From Duncaniella dubosii (GTDB taxonomy: Bacteria > Bacteroidota > Bacteroidia > Bacteroidales > Muribaculaceae): 64,000 bases of DNA. The stretch is taken from positions 2,480,001 through 2,544,000 of the forward strand of contig NZ_CP039396.1 of the NCBI RefSeq assembly GCF_004803915.1. Direction: 5' to 3'. This document shows, one piece after another, positions 43,144 to 52,603 of the stretch; positions within the stretch are counted from its first letter, which is position 1, and each line of letters opens with the position of its first letter. The position numbers and the translations under genes are program-made. The notes under the pieces are model-generated. The model ran no database searches and had not been told where the DNA came from. It saw only the letters and a program-made list of their open reading frames with translations.

Positions 43144-43638
43144 ATGGCAACAAAAACATTCAAAGGGGTATCTATGCCCAAATCTGAGCTCAACGCCTAC
43201 GGTGTTGGGCTTTTACGTTTGAGTGAGGCACATATAAATGCCGAAAATTTCAAGCGTGAGGAGATAGAGTATATCGGCAAATGCAGCATCCGCCGGCGCA
43301 AGGTGGTACTGGGTCGTATCGGCAACATGTGGGGAATTTGTGGGCGAATGGCTGAACAACGCCGCCAAGTGACCGCACAATTCCAAGCAAACTTGCGGTT
43401 CCGGGCGCACTATGTCATCGAGGGAAAGCGTGTGACGGTTCTTCACGCTTCCCGGAATGTGAGAGCGGAAAAGGCTATGTCCGATTATGAGTGCCGCGAT
43501 ACTTCCAAGCCCGTCTGGGAAATGAGCGCGAGGGAGATATTTCGTGTCGCCAAAGGTGCAAGACCATCACGCAAACACGCTCCCAAAATGGGTCTTTCAA
43601 CTCGCATTGCCAACGCTGCCCGTATGGAGAAACTTTAA
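43144..43638 (+). CDS. Hypothetical basic protein
   Basis: 164 residues, rich in Arg/Lys (SIRRRKVVLGRIGNMWG; KGARPSRKHAPKMGLS), consistent with nucleic-acid binding. No family recognised. Confidence 0.65.
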   Translation: MATKTFKGVSMPKSELNAYGVGLLRLSEAHINAENFKREEIEYIGKCSIRRRKVVLGRIGNMWGICGRMAEQRRQVTAQFQANLRFRAHYVIEGKRVTVLHASRNVRAEKAMSDYECRDTSKPVWEMSAREIFRVAKGARPSRKHAPKMGLSTRIANAARMEKL

Positions 43639-43663
43639 TAACAACCAAATAAAATTTATCAAA

Positions 43664-43780
43664 ATGATTAGAACAGTTTATTACATCTGCGGTCGCCCTC
43701 GTGTGGCTGTGAGAGTCGCCTCCTGCTCTGGTGGCAAGTACATCAATTACGCTAACCCTTCAAAATCCAACAGAAAATGA
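43664..43780 (+). CDS. Very small basic protein
   Basis: 38 residues, MIRTVYYICGRPRVAVRVAS then a short tail. Its stop overlaps the next start (ATGA at 43777-43780), which supports it being translated. Unknown function. Confidence 0.5.
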   Translation: MIRTVYYICGRPRVAVRVASCSGGKYINYANPSKSNRK

Positions 43781-44196
43781 AATCGTTTTTCAAAATCGCT
43801 GCGGCTGGCTGTCTCGCCGCTGTTCTTGGTGTCGGCTGTGCCGTCGCCGCTTCTTTCGTGAAGTATCAGGACGAAATCACTGCATCACTTGCGGAATATC
43901 TGTCCGAAAACCGCCCCGTGAGCGGAATGTTCTTCTCCACTGAATATGTGGTGGAAGAATATGAGTATGACGATGCTTATTGCCTGCTCTATGACGATGC
44001 CGACGCAAATCTCTTCGAGTGTGAAATCGTGGTGGACCTCGAAACCTATCAACTGGTGCAGTACCACATCGAGAATGACAAGAAACTTGTCGGCTCTCTT
44101 GTGCTGAATGACGATTATAGTTTTGACGGTGTGGAAGTGTTCACCTTTATGCCCGAACCTGAGTTTGAAATGGCGGATGCAAGTGCTAATCTCTAA
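43777..44196 (+). CDS. Exported or membrane-anchored acidic protein
   Basis: 139 residues. N-terminal signal-like segment: basic start MKSFFK, then hydrophobic IAAAGCLAAVLGVGCAVAA. The mature part is strongly acidic (EEYEYDDAYCLLYDDADANL). Probably membrane-anchored or exported to the periplasm. Possibly acts in superinfection exclusion, which is speculation from topology only. Confidence 0.65.
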   Translation: MKSFFKIAAAGCLAAVLGVGCAVAASFVKYQDEITASLAEYLSENRPVSGMFFSTEYVVEEYEYDDAYCLLYDDADANLFECEIVVDLETYQLVQYHIENDKKLVGSLVLNDDYSFDGVEVFTFMPEPEFEMADASANL

Positions 44197-44208
44197 AATT
44201 TCCAACCA

Positions 44209-44514
44209 ATGAAGAAAATCATTCTCACTATGTTTCTGGCGATCGCCGCGATGTCTGCCTGCGCCGCCAATAAAGTCAAGAACGACACTATCCCTGTAAA
44301 CAATTCGGAGATTGTCAAAATCGTGGAAGATGAAAGCGTCAATTCCAAAGGTAACAAAGTCACCAAGTTCTACTTCCTGTATGACGGTGAACTGATACCG
44401 GCTTCCCGTCACGTCGTGGAGTCATACAACCTCTGCAAGAAACACGAGGCAAAATGCCGCCTTGCTGTGGTCGTAAACAAGAAAAACAACCGCAAACGTA
44501 TAATTCTAAACTAA
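44209..44514 (+). CDS. Exported small protein, possible lipoprotein
   Basis: 101 residues with signal-like MKKIILTMFLAIAAMSACAA; the Cys after SA could be lipidated. The remainder is soluble with VVESYNLCKKHEAKCRLAVV. Follows the other exported protein by 12 nt, so they may act together at the envelope. Confidence 0.65.
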   Translation: MKKIILTMFLAIAAMSACAANKVKNDTIPVNNSEIVKIVEDESVNSKGNKVTKFYFLYDGELIPASRHVVESYNLCKKHEAKCRLAVVVNKKNNRKRIILN

Positions 44515-44520
44515 CAGCTA

Positions 44521-44688
44521 TGGCAAATTATGACAAAATGTCTGTTTCCGAACTGGAAATGGAGCGCGACCGCCTCACTGAGAAAATGATGGCGTCAAAC
44601 GACACCGCCGAAATCGAATTGCTCAGTCAGAATATTGAGGGTATCGAGGATATTCTCAATGAGCGTGACCCGATGGCAGAGGATTAAA
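44521..44688 (+). CDS. Small acidic helical protein
   Basis: 55 residues from ATG at 44521, helical and Glu-rich (MSVSELEMERDRLTEKMMAS; QNIEGIEDILNERD). Short coiled coil. A terminator follows. Unknown function. Confidence 0.6.
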
Positions 44689-44708
44689 CTGCCGAAAATC
44701 AAAACTCT

Positions 44709-44741
44709 GGTCGGCACTTCATTTGAGGTGCCGACCTTTTT
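44709..44741 (+). terminator. Terminator
   Basis: GGTCGGCAC / GTGCCGACC 9-bp stem, 10-nt loop, then TTTTT. Confidence 0.9.
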
Positions 44742-44767
44742 CTTTCACTCCTAAAAACAAAATAAAA

Positions 44768-45295
44768 ATGATACAAATCAACTTTTCAAGCGTACTCACA
44801 AGCGTATTCTCTGAGTACACCTCAACTGAAGAACTGAAGTCTGCCGCCAATGCCATCTGCGCTCAGGTAAATGACGCATACAAGGCACGTTTTACTGAAA
44901 TCACCAACAAGACCAAAACTGCATCAAAGCCTGCGACCGCCCCGGCTGCTCCCGCCAAGCCTGAAGCCAAAGCAAAGAAAGAAAAGACCGCCAAGACCAA
45001 ACCAGCTGAGGCTCTCAAAACCGAAACCAAGGCCAAGACCGCCGGCGACACTGACACTCTCGTGGCTATCACTGACCTCGCTGCTATCAAAAAACTCGGT
45101 CTTTCTTTCGTGAAGTACAACGACCGTTGCTGGGTTCTTCGTGGTGAAACCAAACCTCTCCGCAAAATTCTCAAAGAGCAGTTCAAAGGCGTATTCAACA
45201 GCCATTTGTCCGGCGGCGAGGGCTGGGTTATCAAGACCGTCAATGTGGATGAATGTGCCAAGGCTCTCGGTATCAAACTTCCCAAAGTCGCTTAA
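44768..45295 (+). CDS. Hypothetical protein with K/A-rich linker and C-terminal fold
   Basis: 175 residues from ATG at 44768. An N-terminal helical domain (residues 1-48) is joined by a Lys/Ala/Pro-rich linker (about 49-95) to a C-terminal domain with FVKYNDRCWVLRGETKPLRK and GGEGWVIKTVN, a pattern seen in small domains of Bacteroidetes mobile elements that resemble the beta-rich 'GGRFN...GAGW' modules. Role unknown, possibly DNA-binding. Confidence 0.65.
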   Translation: MIQINFSSVLTSVFSEYTSTEELKSAANAICAQVNDAYKARFTEITNKTKTASKPATAPAAPAKPEAKAKKEKTAKTKPAEALKTETKAKTAGDTDTLVAITDLAAIKKLGLSFVKYNDRCWVLRGETKPLRKILKEQFKGVFNSHLSGGEGWVIKTVNVDECAKALGIKLPKVA

Positions 45296-45417
45296 TGCAG
45301 AATCGGACGAGCATAAAGGGCAGTGTTTGCCCAGAGCATTGTCCTTTATCAATTATTAACATCCATTAATAAAATTCTGAGCCAACAATCTTCTAATAAC
45401 AAAAAACGGACTCACAA

Positions 45418-45657
45418 ATGAAACAGACATCAATCGAAATCCTCAATGCCGTACTGACCATTCTTGTCGGTATTCTCTCGCTCGTCATTCTTTTTTGCCG
45501 CAAGATGTGGCTAAAAGTGAGCCGAAATATCCTCAAACCTCATTTTGGCATTGAGACCAAGGCTTATCGGAAGTGGCACGACAAACGCTCCGCCCACATC
45601 CAGAAGCTGCTTGACAAAGAACACAAAGAGAACCCCAACATAATTTCATTCGTATGA
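45418..45657 (+). CDS. Single-pass membrane protein
   Basis: 79 residues. Hydrophobic residues 9-30 (LNAVLTILVGILSLVILFC) form one transmembrane helix, followed by a basic, helical cytoplasmic part (AYRKWHDKRSAHIQKLLDKE). Stop overlaps the next start. Similar small membrane proteins are often holin-like or exclusion proteins, but nothing specific is seen. Confidence 0.65.
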   Translation: MKQTSIEILNAVLTILVGILSLVILFCRKMWLKVSRNILKPHFGIETKAYRKWHDKRSAHIQKLLDKEHKENPNIISFV

Positions 45658-46376
45658 CACCGAATATCACCAAAATAATTCAGACCATGAGTAATATCGT
45701 GGCTGATGTCATGACTTCCTTTCAGTCAGATTTTGAGAATTTCGATCGCCCATATATCGAGAATGCCGACAATTCTAAGTTTCCGATGATTTGGATTGTC
45801 GGGAAATCTCATACTCATCTTTTGAATTTGGGTGAATATGAAGAGCACTTCAGTAAAAATGAGGTGGCACGATACGCTTACGTTCAGGGTGGAAATCCAT
45901 TTTTCTCTTTTCTCGACGCTCTTGGTGGCGACCATCTTTTCCTGATTGAGCCGGATGGCGTTCGAGAAATCACTGAAAAGCAAGCGCGTGAAGTTTGCCG
46001 TGACATAGTGACTCCAGTTACTGAGAAGTGGATGAAAGAAAATGGCCCGCTTCCCACAAGAGTTCAAGTACCGGTCAAGTTCTTCAACATCACTCTATCA
46101 AAGGTCAAAGAACTGATCCGCGAATGTGAGGCTCACAACGACAATTCTCTCATTGAGATTTTTCGTCGCTTTCACAACTATCGCCGTGTCGCAACAGACC
46201 AATACATTCAGATTTCCTATAATCCTGGATATAACGAGTTTACTTTCTGCGAATACACCAACGGCAAGCAAGGTCTGGTCGGAGGTATTATCTTTCATGG
46301 CTGGCCCGAAACAGGCTATATGGTAAACGGCTCGTATCAAATGGGACCAACATACGGTTGGTCATCACACACTTAA
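45654..46376 (+). CDS. Hypothetical protein
   Basis: 240 residues, mixed alpha/beta, with IENADNSKFPMIWIVGKSHT and a C-terminal YMVNGSYQMGPTYGWSSH. No family recognised. Overlaps the previous gene by 4 nt. Confidence 0.65.
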   Translation: MTPNITKIIQTMSNIVADVMTSFQSDFENFDRPYIENADNSKFPMIWIVGKSHTHLLNLGEYEEHFSKNEVARYAYVQGGNPFFSFLDALGGDHLFLIEPDGVREITEKQAREVCRDIVTPVTEKWMKENGPLPTRVQVPVKFFNITLSKVKELIRECEAHNDNSLIEIFRRFHNYRRVATDQYIQISYNPGYNEFTFCEYTNGKQGLVGGIIFHGWPETGYMVNGSYQMGPTYGWSSHT

Positions 46377-46387
46377 CTTTTACAACT

Positions 46388-47365
46388 ATGTGCAATGAAA
46401 TGAAACCCTGGGAGCCTTATTTTCCAGAGCACGTTTGCCTTTACTATGTGGATTGCAATAGTAACCTCGATGGCGATACAAAACAACTTCAGAAGTGTAT
46501 TGAGGACAACAATCTTTATCCCATATCAGAATCCATAAATGAATGGTGGGATTTTCCTGAAGGTCAGTATCTCGAAGATATGCAGAGGGCTATGGAGAAC
46601 GACGATATAGAATGGGATGATGACTGGAGAGATGAAATCATCGAAGCCTTACGCGAAAAAGATGAGAGCGACCCAATTAAAGACCTAATTCGCAACACCT
46701 CTGACCTTCACTGCTATTTTGACCTCGGATATGATGTCGATGAGCCATTTGGAGCCGATGAAGAAGAACAGGAAGAAGAGATTGACGGTATCTGCAAGGT
46801 ACTGAAAATCGCCAAGGATTCTCCAATGCGTGAAAAGATTGCCGGAATATACTATAACGCTTCTTATGGTGGTAGCCTTCGCATTTATTTCCCGGCTGGT
46901 CTGATGACATTATTGACCGGCAATGGTTGGGATAGTGCTAATGAGGACTTCAAAACCATCAAGTTCAAAGGTAAATTCCGTGTAGTTATCATCGACACCG
47001 TGAATGGTAGTGGCGATTTCGAGGATGACGTTGAACTCGATGTGGAATATGATTTTGACCGCGCCTTATTAGGCATGTCAGATGAGGATCACTACGGATT
47101 TGAAGAAATTTTCGGCGATGATTGTGGTATCTCGCATTGTGAAACCCCGACATTTGAGAAAGCCTCCAAATCCGACAGTATTCATGTGGATAGCGAACCT
47201 CTTCGTCAGGAACGTGAAAAACAACAGAAGTATAATGAAACATTCCAAGCAGGAAAATGCACTTACGGTGATACGGATATGAACCGACACCGTGATATCA
47301 AATACTCCAATAGCTATCCATGTGGCTGGAGCTGTCCTCACTGTGGAATGTTCTGGACTGATTGA
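46388..47365 (+). CDS. Large acidic hypothetical protein with C-terminal Cys pairs
   Basis: 325 residues from ATG at 46388. Very acidic central part (FGADEEEQEEEIDGICKVLK). C-terminal CGWSCPHCGMFW has CxxxC and CxxC-like pairs that could bind zinc. No family recognised. It begins a run of around 15 small, acidic proteins sharing a similar composition, some probably related by duplication. Confidence 0.65.
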   Translation: MCNEMKPWEPYFPEHVCLYYVDCNSNLDGDTKQLQKCIEDNNLYPISESINEWWDFPEGQYLEDMQRAMENDDIEWDDDWRDEIIEALREKDESDPIKDLIRNTSDLHCYFDLGYDVDEPFGADEEEQEEEIDGICKVLKIAKDSPMREKIAGIYYNASYGGSLRIYFPAGLMTLLTGNGWDSANEDFKTIKFKGKFRVVIIDTVNGSGDFEDDVELDVEYDFDRALLGMSDEDHYGFEEIFGDDCGISHCETPTFEKASKSDSIHVDSEPLRQEREKQQKYNETFQAGKCTYGDTDMNRHRDIKYSNSYPCGWSCPHCGMFWTD

Positions 47366-47368
47366 CCT

Positions 47369-47647
47369 ATGCGATATTCAACTCCAATCTATTCAAACAG
47401 CTTGAAAAAGAAAATCAAGCAAATAAACAAAACACAAGCTCGCAAACGATATGATGCAGGGGAGACAGTTTATCTGCTCCCTTGCCTCTGCAATGTCGAT
47501 GGAGTTTGGGTTACTCCTTATCCGCTCAATAAAGAAAACGCCGTATGGTGGGGAGATTCATTTGACAGTGATGTTCTCAGCTTCACCAATTATAATTGCT
47601 GCTCTGAATTGGGCAAGTATCCAATTTTCTTTATTGAAACGCCATGA
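47369..47647 (+). CDS. Hypothetical protein
   Basis: 92 residues, N-terminal Lys-rich (SLKKKIKQINKTQARKRYDA), C-terminal aromatic region. Overlaps the next gene by 4 nt. Unknown. Confidence 0.55.
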   Translation: MRYSTPIYSNSLKKKIKQINKTQARKRYDAGETVYLLPCLCNVDGVWVTPYPLNKENAVWWGDSFDSDVLSFTNYNCCSELGKYPIFFIETP

Positions 47648-48111
47648 ACTTTAATATCGAAATCGTACAACGACCTAAAACTTATGTGACAGGTTTTTGT
47701 GTTGGGCGAAGTCAAGATGACTTGAAAGCTGCAATCCTTCGCAACAAAAAGGTCACACTCGACATCAGCTTCTACACAAAGACATCTCTGAATGTATCTT
47801 TCAATATCGAGGATATTTCATTCAGATGCAGTTACGTTCCCGCCGGCTGTGAAAATCTAAAGTTTCATACAACAGCCGGACACAATATGTGGACCAGTGG
47901 CAACTATGAAGCCAATTATTTCAAAATCCTGAAGAAACAAGGATGGAATGAATTGAAACACTATGGTATGGCGCTTGTTGATTCACTCCGTTTGCATACT
48001 ACCGAAACAATCACACTTTGCTTCCTTTTTGATGAGGAAATCATGGAAAAGCTGGGAATTGTTGAGGGCAAGCAATCAGGATGTTTCTTTCATCATTTCA
48101 AAAACGAATAG
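47644..48111 (+). CDS. Hypothetical protein
   Basis: 155 residues, beta-rich middle (LNVSFNIEDISFRCSYVPAG). No recognised family. Operon member by ATGA overlap. Confidence 0.6.
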   Translation: MNFNIEIVQRPKTYVTGFCVGRSQDDLKAAILRNKKVTLDISFYTKTSLNVSFNIEDISFRCSYVPAGCENLKFHTTAGHNMWTSGNYEANYFKILKKQGWNELKHYGMALVDSLRLHTTETITLCFLFDEEIMEKLGIVEGKQSGCFFHHFKNE

Positions 48112-48127
48112 GAATCACACATAGATT

Positions 48128-48394
48128 ATGATTCGCAACAACAAATTATATCAGCATCTTTCCAAAGAAGCTCAAAAAGTAGCGGAACACATCTGCGACA
48201 TTTATCACAATGATGATGTCTGTATCGGAGACCTCTTGGGGGCGCTAACCACCGCAGACATTCCGGATAGCGATTCTCTAACCATTGAGGACTGGCATTA
48301 TGTCTATATGACACTGATGAGCCATATTGAGGGAGACCACTTCTTCCGCTCTATTAATGATGATGAGCCGCAAGATTATGAAAACGAAAAATAA
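48128..48394 (+). CDS. Hypothetical protein
   Basis: 88 residues, helical, acidic C-terminus (NDDEPQDYENEK). Unknown. Confidence 0.55.
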   Translation: MIRNNKLYQHLSKEAQKVAEHICDIYHNDDVCIGDLLGALTTADIPDSDSLTIEDWHYVYMTLMSHIEGDHFFRSINDDEPQDYENEK

Positions 48395-48400
48395 ACAGAC

Positions 48401-49042
48401 ATGAAAATATATGACTTTGAGCAATATGTAATTGCTTGGTGGCAGGATTTCTTGTCCTCTCACTCTATCAAATCCACCATTCTTGCAGATGCAAATAATG
48501 GAGATGTGATTTATGAAGCCGTTTTTAACAACCCTCCAGTTGTTATGCCTTCTGAGTTGCGTGAAGTGCCGTCAAAAATAGAATTTCTCAAAAATTTCTT
48601 ATCACAATTCAAGACACGTTATAGTGTTTCTGAATGTCGAGATGGGGAATTTTACAATGAGATTAAAGAGTGTAGTTATGGGGAACTCTTTATCGAAAAG
48701 ATGGCAGAAGATGCAGCAGAATATGACCATCCTCAGCAATATTTTCAAGATATATGGTTTGGAGGCGTTGTGAGTGGGGTGGTTCCATTCCTTATCTATC
48801 ATTCAGATTGTGAGAAAATTTATAACATTCATAAGAGAGACTTGCTAATGAGTCATGATGGTATCTATGTAGGTGACAAGTACATGCCGGTTGCAACTCA
48901 ATATTGTTGGTCGGTATTTGAAGAACTTGCCATTAATATCTTTCATAAAGCATTTGTCAAGAGAAACGCCTTGATTGATACGCAGACCATTATGTGTCGT
49001 AATAGAAGGGTTATGGAATATCGTGAATCTAAAAAATCATAA
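48401..49042 (+). CDS. Hypothetical protein
   Basis: 213 residues, mixed, with GVVSGVVPFLIYHSDCEKIY around residue 125. No family recognised. Confidence 0.6.
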   Translation: MKIYDFEQYVIAWWQDFLSSHSIKSTILADANNGDVIYEAVFNNPPVVMPSELREVPSKIEFLKNFLSQFKTRYSVSECRDGEFYNEIKECSYGELFIEKMAEDAAEYDHPQQYFQDIWFGGVVSGVVPFLIYHSDCEKIYNIHKRDLLMSHDGIYVGDKYMPVATQYCWSVFEELAINIFHKAFVKRNALIDTQTIMCRNRRVMEYRESKKS

Positions 49043-49044
49043 TC

Positions 49045-49653
49045 ATGAAATATACGGTAGAAGAAAGCCTCCGCAACTTCAAATTTTGGAGTGGGGGCAA
49101 AGATCGCGCAGATAATTGTTCTCCTGAAGAACTTGATAGCATTGAGGAGTTTCTTGAGGAAATCGAGCCTTCAGAGGGCTGGACTGATGGCGCAATCAAT
49201 GATATGTTCTGGTTCGATTTTGACACACTTGCTCAACATCTTGGCTACAAGGATGAGGAAGATTTTGATCGTCAGCATGACCCAGATTATCTCGATGATG
49301 ACCAACTTGAAGAATACATCAAAGACTGGTTCATTAACTTCATTCAGAAAGTCAAAGCTGATGAGGGTTATAATGGCATAATCTATCTCTATGAGAATTG
49401 CTTCGATGGTGATTATCGTGATTTTGTTGACACAGATAAAGAAGCGGAAGAGATTACTGAGGCTTATGATTATCCCGAATGGCTTGGAGAACGATGCTAT
49501 AATCATCTTTTTTCAGTTGAGGCACCAGAATTAATGGAAGTGCTCTTTGAAGATGATAATGGTCACGAAAATCTTGAGAATTTTCCAACTAAAGAGCAGT
49601 TCCGTGATGAGATGATGCTCATTCATAAAAAACAAAAAACTGAAGAACAATGA
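49045..49653 (+). CDS. Acidic hypothetical protein
   Basis: 202 residues, 25% or more Asp/Glu by eye; helical segments PEELDSIEEFLEEIEPSEG and QHDPDYLDDDQLEEYIKD. Unknown. Overlaps the next start by 4 nt. Confidence 0.6.
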   Translation: MKYTVEESLRNFKFWSGGKDRADNCSPEELDSIEEFLEEIEPSEGWTDGAINDMFWFDFDTLAQHLGYKDEEDFDRQHDPDYLDDDQLEEYIKDWFINFIQKVKADEGYNGIIYLYENCFDGDYRDFVDTDKEAEEITEAYDYPEWLGERCYNHLFSVEAPELMEVLFEDDNGHENLENFPTKEQFRDEMMLIHKKQKTEEQ

Positions 49654-50108
49654 AAACACTCTATCACACCAATTTTGCTGTTGCGGTAAATTGGTGTAAC
49701 AATGCACTGGTTCTGTGCAATAATATTCCACAGATAGATGATTCTATTTGGGACAACTTTGAACCCATTGTAGATTTGGGCTATGAACCTGAATACGATG
49801 AGGAAGGCGACGAAATCAAACCTAAGTGTCCGGAATGTGGTGCAGAACTGGAACAAGTCGGACCCAATATGGTGTGTCCGGAATGTGGTGATGGTGAAGA
49901 TCAGATTGAGATATACCAGTGGTTCATTACCGATTGCTCCAAATGGGATGTGGAATATCTCACTCAACATTTCGGTCTCATTTTCACTTACAGTGATTTG
50001 CTTGATTGCTACATTCTATGTGTTACTCACTGCGGGACTGGTTGGGGTTATGTTGATTGGCAAACAACTAACCCCAATGCTGAACGTAAACTTGGTGAAA
50101 AGAAATAA
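49650..50108 (+). CDS. Zinc-ribbon protein
   Basis: 152 residues. Residues about 60-80 hold two CPEC-type knuckles (CPECGAELEQ and CPECGDGEDQ), a rubredoxin-like zinc ribbon. The flanking parts are mixed and have no known motif. Zinc ribbons often mediate nucleic-acid or protein contacts. Confidence 0.7.
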   Translation: MKTLYHTNFAVAVNWCNNALVLCNNIPQIDDSIWDNFEPIVDLGYEPEYDEEGDEIKPKCPECGAELEQVGPNMVCPECGDGEDQIEIYQWFITDCSKWDVEYLTQHFGLIFTYSDLLDCYILCVTHCGTGWGYVDWQTTNPNAERKLGEKK

Positions 50109-50119
50109 ATTTTCTCACG

Positions 50120-50440
50120 ATGGAACGTAAGCTTTACTCTAAAGTCAGATTCGTACAGGATTGCGATGATGACTACAATCGTATAGATGTAGTGTTCAGC
50201 GGTTTGCGAGATGGCTATTGCGAAGCCAATTCGCAACCGGTTATCGACTATCTCAGTGAATGGGATGGTGATGAAAATGAACTTACTGAAGAGAAACCTC
50301 GCATAGCCAATTATGACACATCCTATGCTGATCAGAATGGCGTGTACACTCTGCTTTACAACTCATCAGTCGGTGGATGCTTCCTGCTTTATCGGGAGGC
50401 GTCCGAAGATGAAAAAGAATGGTGGAACGATAAACGATAA
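50120..50440 (+). CDS. Hypothetical protein
   Basis: 106 residues, mixed alpha/beta; VVFSGLRDGYCEANSQPVID and GCFLLYREASEDEKEWW. Unknown. Confidence 0.55.
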   Translation: MERKLYSKVRFVQDCDDDYNRIDVVFSGLRDGYCEANSQPVIDYLSEWDGDENELTEEKPRIANYDTSYADQNGVYTLLYNSSVGGCFLLYREASEDEKEWWNDKR

Positions 50441-50447
50441 TTACAAC

Positions 50448-50738
50448 ATGGATGAGAGATTATTGAAACTCAAGAAAATGTCGAGACAATATCGTTTTGA
50501 CGATGGTTCCGATGGCATAGCTAAAGTCTGGAACCGTGGCATGGGGCGTTTGACCTTTGTCATGCTTCTTGAAGAAGAGAAGAAGGTGTTGGTAAACTCC
50601 ACAATAGCCCGCAATAAAGACTATGAAAGGGTTGCCGAAGTGTTCCCGGAGTTTGAAATAGTCAAAGTCGCCTATGGCTATCCTCTGTTTTACAATCACT
50701 CTATGCTTTGGGCATACAGACATGGCTGTGCAGTATGA
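50448..50738 (+). CDS. Hypothetical protein
   Basis: 96 residues from ATG at 50448. Beta-rich YRFDDGSDGIAKVWNRGMG, then a helical KKVLVNSTIARNKDYERVAE. Stop overlaps the next ATG. Confidence 0.55.
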   Translation: MDERLLKLKKMSRQYRFDDGSDGIAKVWNRGMGRLTFVMLLEEEKKVLVNSTIARNKDYERVAEVFPEFEIVKVAYGYPLFYNHSMLWAYRHGCAV

Positions 50739-50986
50739 AAGTCGTATTCAGAATATTCTCGGATGGTCAGGTAATCGCCCTCTTTCCTGAAGAAAGTGAT
50801 AGACGGACTGGTGAAACAATGTCATATATGCACATCGGTCAGCATGGAGGCACAGATTATCATGGTGTAATCCGCAAAACTAAACCGGCAACCGAAAATC
50901 AGTATCAACCATTGTTGAATGAACTAAAGAGCATTGGTTATGATAATCTGGAAGTTCGTCAAAAATCTCAAATCAAATGGCAGTAA
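50735..50986 (+). CDS. Hypothetical protein
   Basis: 83 residues from ATG at 50735 (4-nt overlap). Sequence starts MKVVFRIFSDGQVIALFPEE and contains GQHGGTDYHGVI, a pattern found in small conserved proteins on Bacteroidetes plasmids and phages, of unknown role. Confidence 0.6.
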   Translation: MKVVFRIFSDGQVIALFPEESDRRTGETMSYMHIGQHGGTDYHGVIRKTKPATENQYQPLLNELKSIGYDNLEVRQKSQIKWQ

Positions 50987-51273
50987 AAAAGAACAAGGTT
51001 TCAGATGCTGAGACACAAATGATTGTGGCAATGAGGCATTATGCCAAAAGTCATCAGATGGTAGTCTTAGCATTTAGAAAAGATGCCGGCGGCGAAATAT
51101 TCGGAGTGACTATACGAGAAAGCCCTTGCAATAATGGAGTATCGCTCTATTCATTTGGCAGACTGTATCATATCTTCGATAATAATTTTGCCTTTGACCA
51201 GTGTGGCAGCTATTCCTCAACTGACGAAAAGGAAGTTCGCCTGAGAGCCTATTCATTCTTTGGAATAAAGTAA
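50977..51273 (+). CDS. Hypothetical protein
   Basis: 98 residues; KDAGGEIFGVTIRESPCNNG and a C-terminal Arg/aromatic region. Overlaps the preceding gene by 10 nt. Confidence 0.55.
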   Translation: MAVKKNKVSDAETQMIVAMRHYAKSHQMVVLAFRKDAGGEIFGVTIRESPCNNGVSLYSFGRLYHIFDNNFAFDQCGSYSSTDEKEVRLRAYSFFGIK

Positions 51274-51278
51274 TAGCT

Positions 51279-51875
51279 ATGATAAAAGAAATAACAAAAG
51301 AACTGGTGGAAAAGCAAATGAATATGACACTTAGCTATTTCCCTTGGGGCGGCAAAGTCATTGCTGTACGCCAGAATGAATGGGGTGAATGGATTGTTGA
51401 CTGCAAGATTCCCGGTCATTACAGTAGAGAATGTGATGGGTATGGTGGTCACTACTACCGTATGGAAGATGCTGATTGCCCCATACGTCAATTTATGGTT
51501 GTCTTAGAATATCAAGAATCCAGATTTGGTATGGAGGCTTGGTGGTTGACAAGATATTATGAAGCAGAAAATAACAAACGTCTTCTTACATTTTCCGAAG
51601 AAGGTGGTTTTTTCGATCCTAATGCTCCCAGAAGCCCTTATATATTGGCAAAAATAAAAGCCAGTATAGAAAAACATCCTTGTCTATTTGAACTTCAAGA
51701 GATGTGGGATAAGTTTTCCGATACCCCAATCAATTCGGATGATGAAATAGAGCAACCATTCTACTTCTGGGAAGCCGGCACATCACGCTTCGATATATGG
51801 CATTGGTTCGATGAACTTTGTCCTAACGGTCTTGCAGTAGATTTAATGGGCGAAACTCCTAAAACAGTTTTTTAA
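51279..51875 (+). CDS. Hypothetical protein
   Basis: 198 residues, with YFPWGGKVIAVRQNEWGEWI, CPIRQFMVVLEYQESRFGME and FRFDIWHWFD-like C-terminal part. No family recognised. Confidence 0.6.
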   Translation: MIKEITKELVEKQMNMTLSYFPWGGKVIAVRQNEWGEWIVDCKIPGHYSRECDGYGGHYYRMEDADCPIRQFMVVLEYQESRFGMEAWWLTRYYEAENNKRLLTFSEEGGFFDPNAPRSPYILAKIKASIEKHPCLFELQEMWDKFSDTPINSDDEIEQPFYFWEAGTSRFDIWHWFDELCPNGLAVDLMGETPKTVF

Positions 51876-51878
51876 GTT

Positions 51879-52109
51879 ATGACAGTCTGTATTCAGGAAT
51901 TGGAAAACGGAAAGGTTGTTGGTGAGTGGATGGCAGTCAGTTCAGTTTGTGCCGCTCGTAACCAGTTATATGCTATAAAGAACACTAAAACCGCAACAAG
52001 TCCAGGTGTAATAATTGAAGAATCCCGCAACTTCATTGCTCTTCATTATTCTGATGGCTCAATAAGAAAGTATCAAATCGTCAAATACTTTACTAAAGAA
52101 CCGATATGA
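51879..52109 (+). CDS. Small hypothetical protein
   Basis: 76 residues; beta-rich, QELENGKVVGEWMAVSSV and IRKYQIVKYF. Unknown. Confidence 0.5.
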   Translation: MTVCIQELENGKVVGEWMAVSSVCAARNQLYAIKNTKTATSPGVIIEESRNFIALHYSDGSIRKYQIVKYFTKEPI

Positions 52110-52603
52110 AAAAATTAACCGATAAAGAATGGTTGAGGGTATTTAATCAATTCTTTGATCAATGTTTCAACATCGAATTGAAAAACGGTCTTTCAACTAA
52201 AGAAGCTATGGAATTGGCTTTTCAAAAGACTGTAGATCTTGAATACCATCCATATTTCCCAGTTTCGCTTTCAGTCAATCAAAGAGTGCTGAGTGAATGG
52301 GGAGAAAAATATCAAAATATGTTAGCTGACAACATTCATATAGCCATAATCAACAGCGCACCTCAAAGTACAGAAGTCGGCATCATTAAAGTAAAGCGTG
52401 AATGGTTACGTTGCGATTTTCCTCAGTGGCTGATCGACAATGGGCATTATGACTACTTTTATGAAATCCCAGATGACGAAACGGAATTGATTGAGTTATT
52501 CCTTTTTTTTTACTGCGATTACAGCCAAAACAATCTACTTTGGCAATGTGTGCCGGCAGATATTCAGCTTAAACGTAAGACTATTAAAGACTACCAAAAA
52601 TGA
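52106..52603 (+). CDS. Hypothetical protein
   Basis: 165 residues; helical N-terminus (DKEWLRVFNQFFDQCFN), then an acidic ELIELFLFFYCDYSQNNLLW segment. Unknown. Overlaps neighbours by 4 nt each side. Confidence 0.6.
   Translation: MKKLTDKEWLRVFNQFFDQCFNIELKNGLSTKEAMELAFQKTVDLEYHPYFPVSLSVNQRVLSEWGEKYQNMLADNIHIAIINSAPQSTEVGIIKVKREWLRCDFPQWLIDNGHYDYFYEIPDDETELIELFLFFYCDYSQNNLLWQCVPADIQLKRKTIKDYQK

Noticed and set aside
45313..45349. Hairpin ATAAAGGGCA / TGTCCTTTAT as a terminator
   Set aside because: The 10-bp stem is real, but no T-run follows on either strand, so I did not call it a terminator; it could still be an RNA end or processing site.
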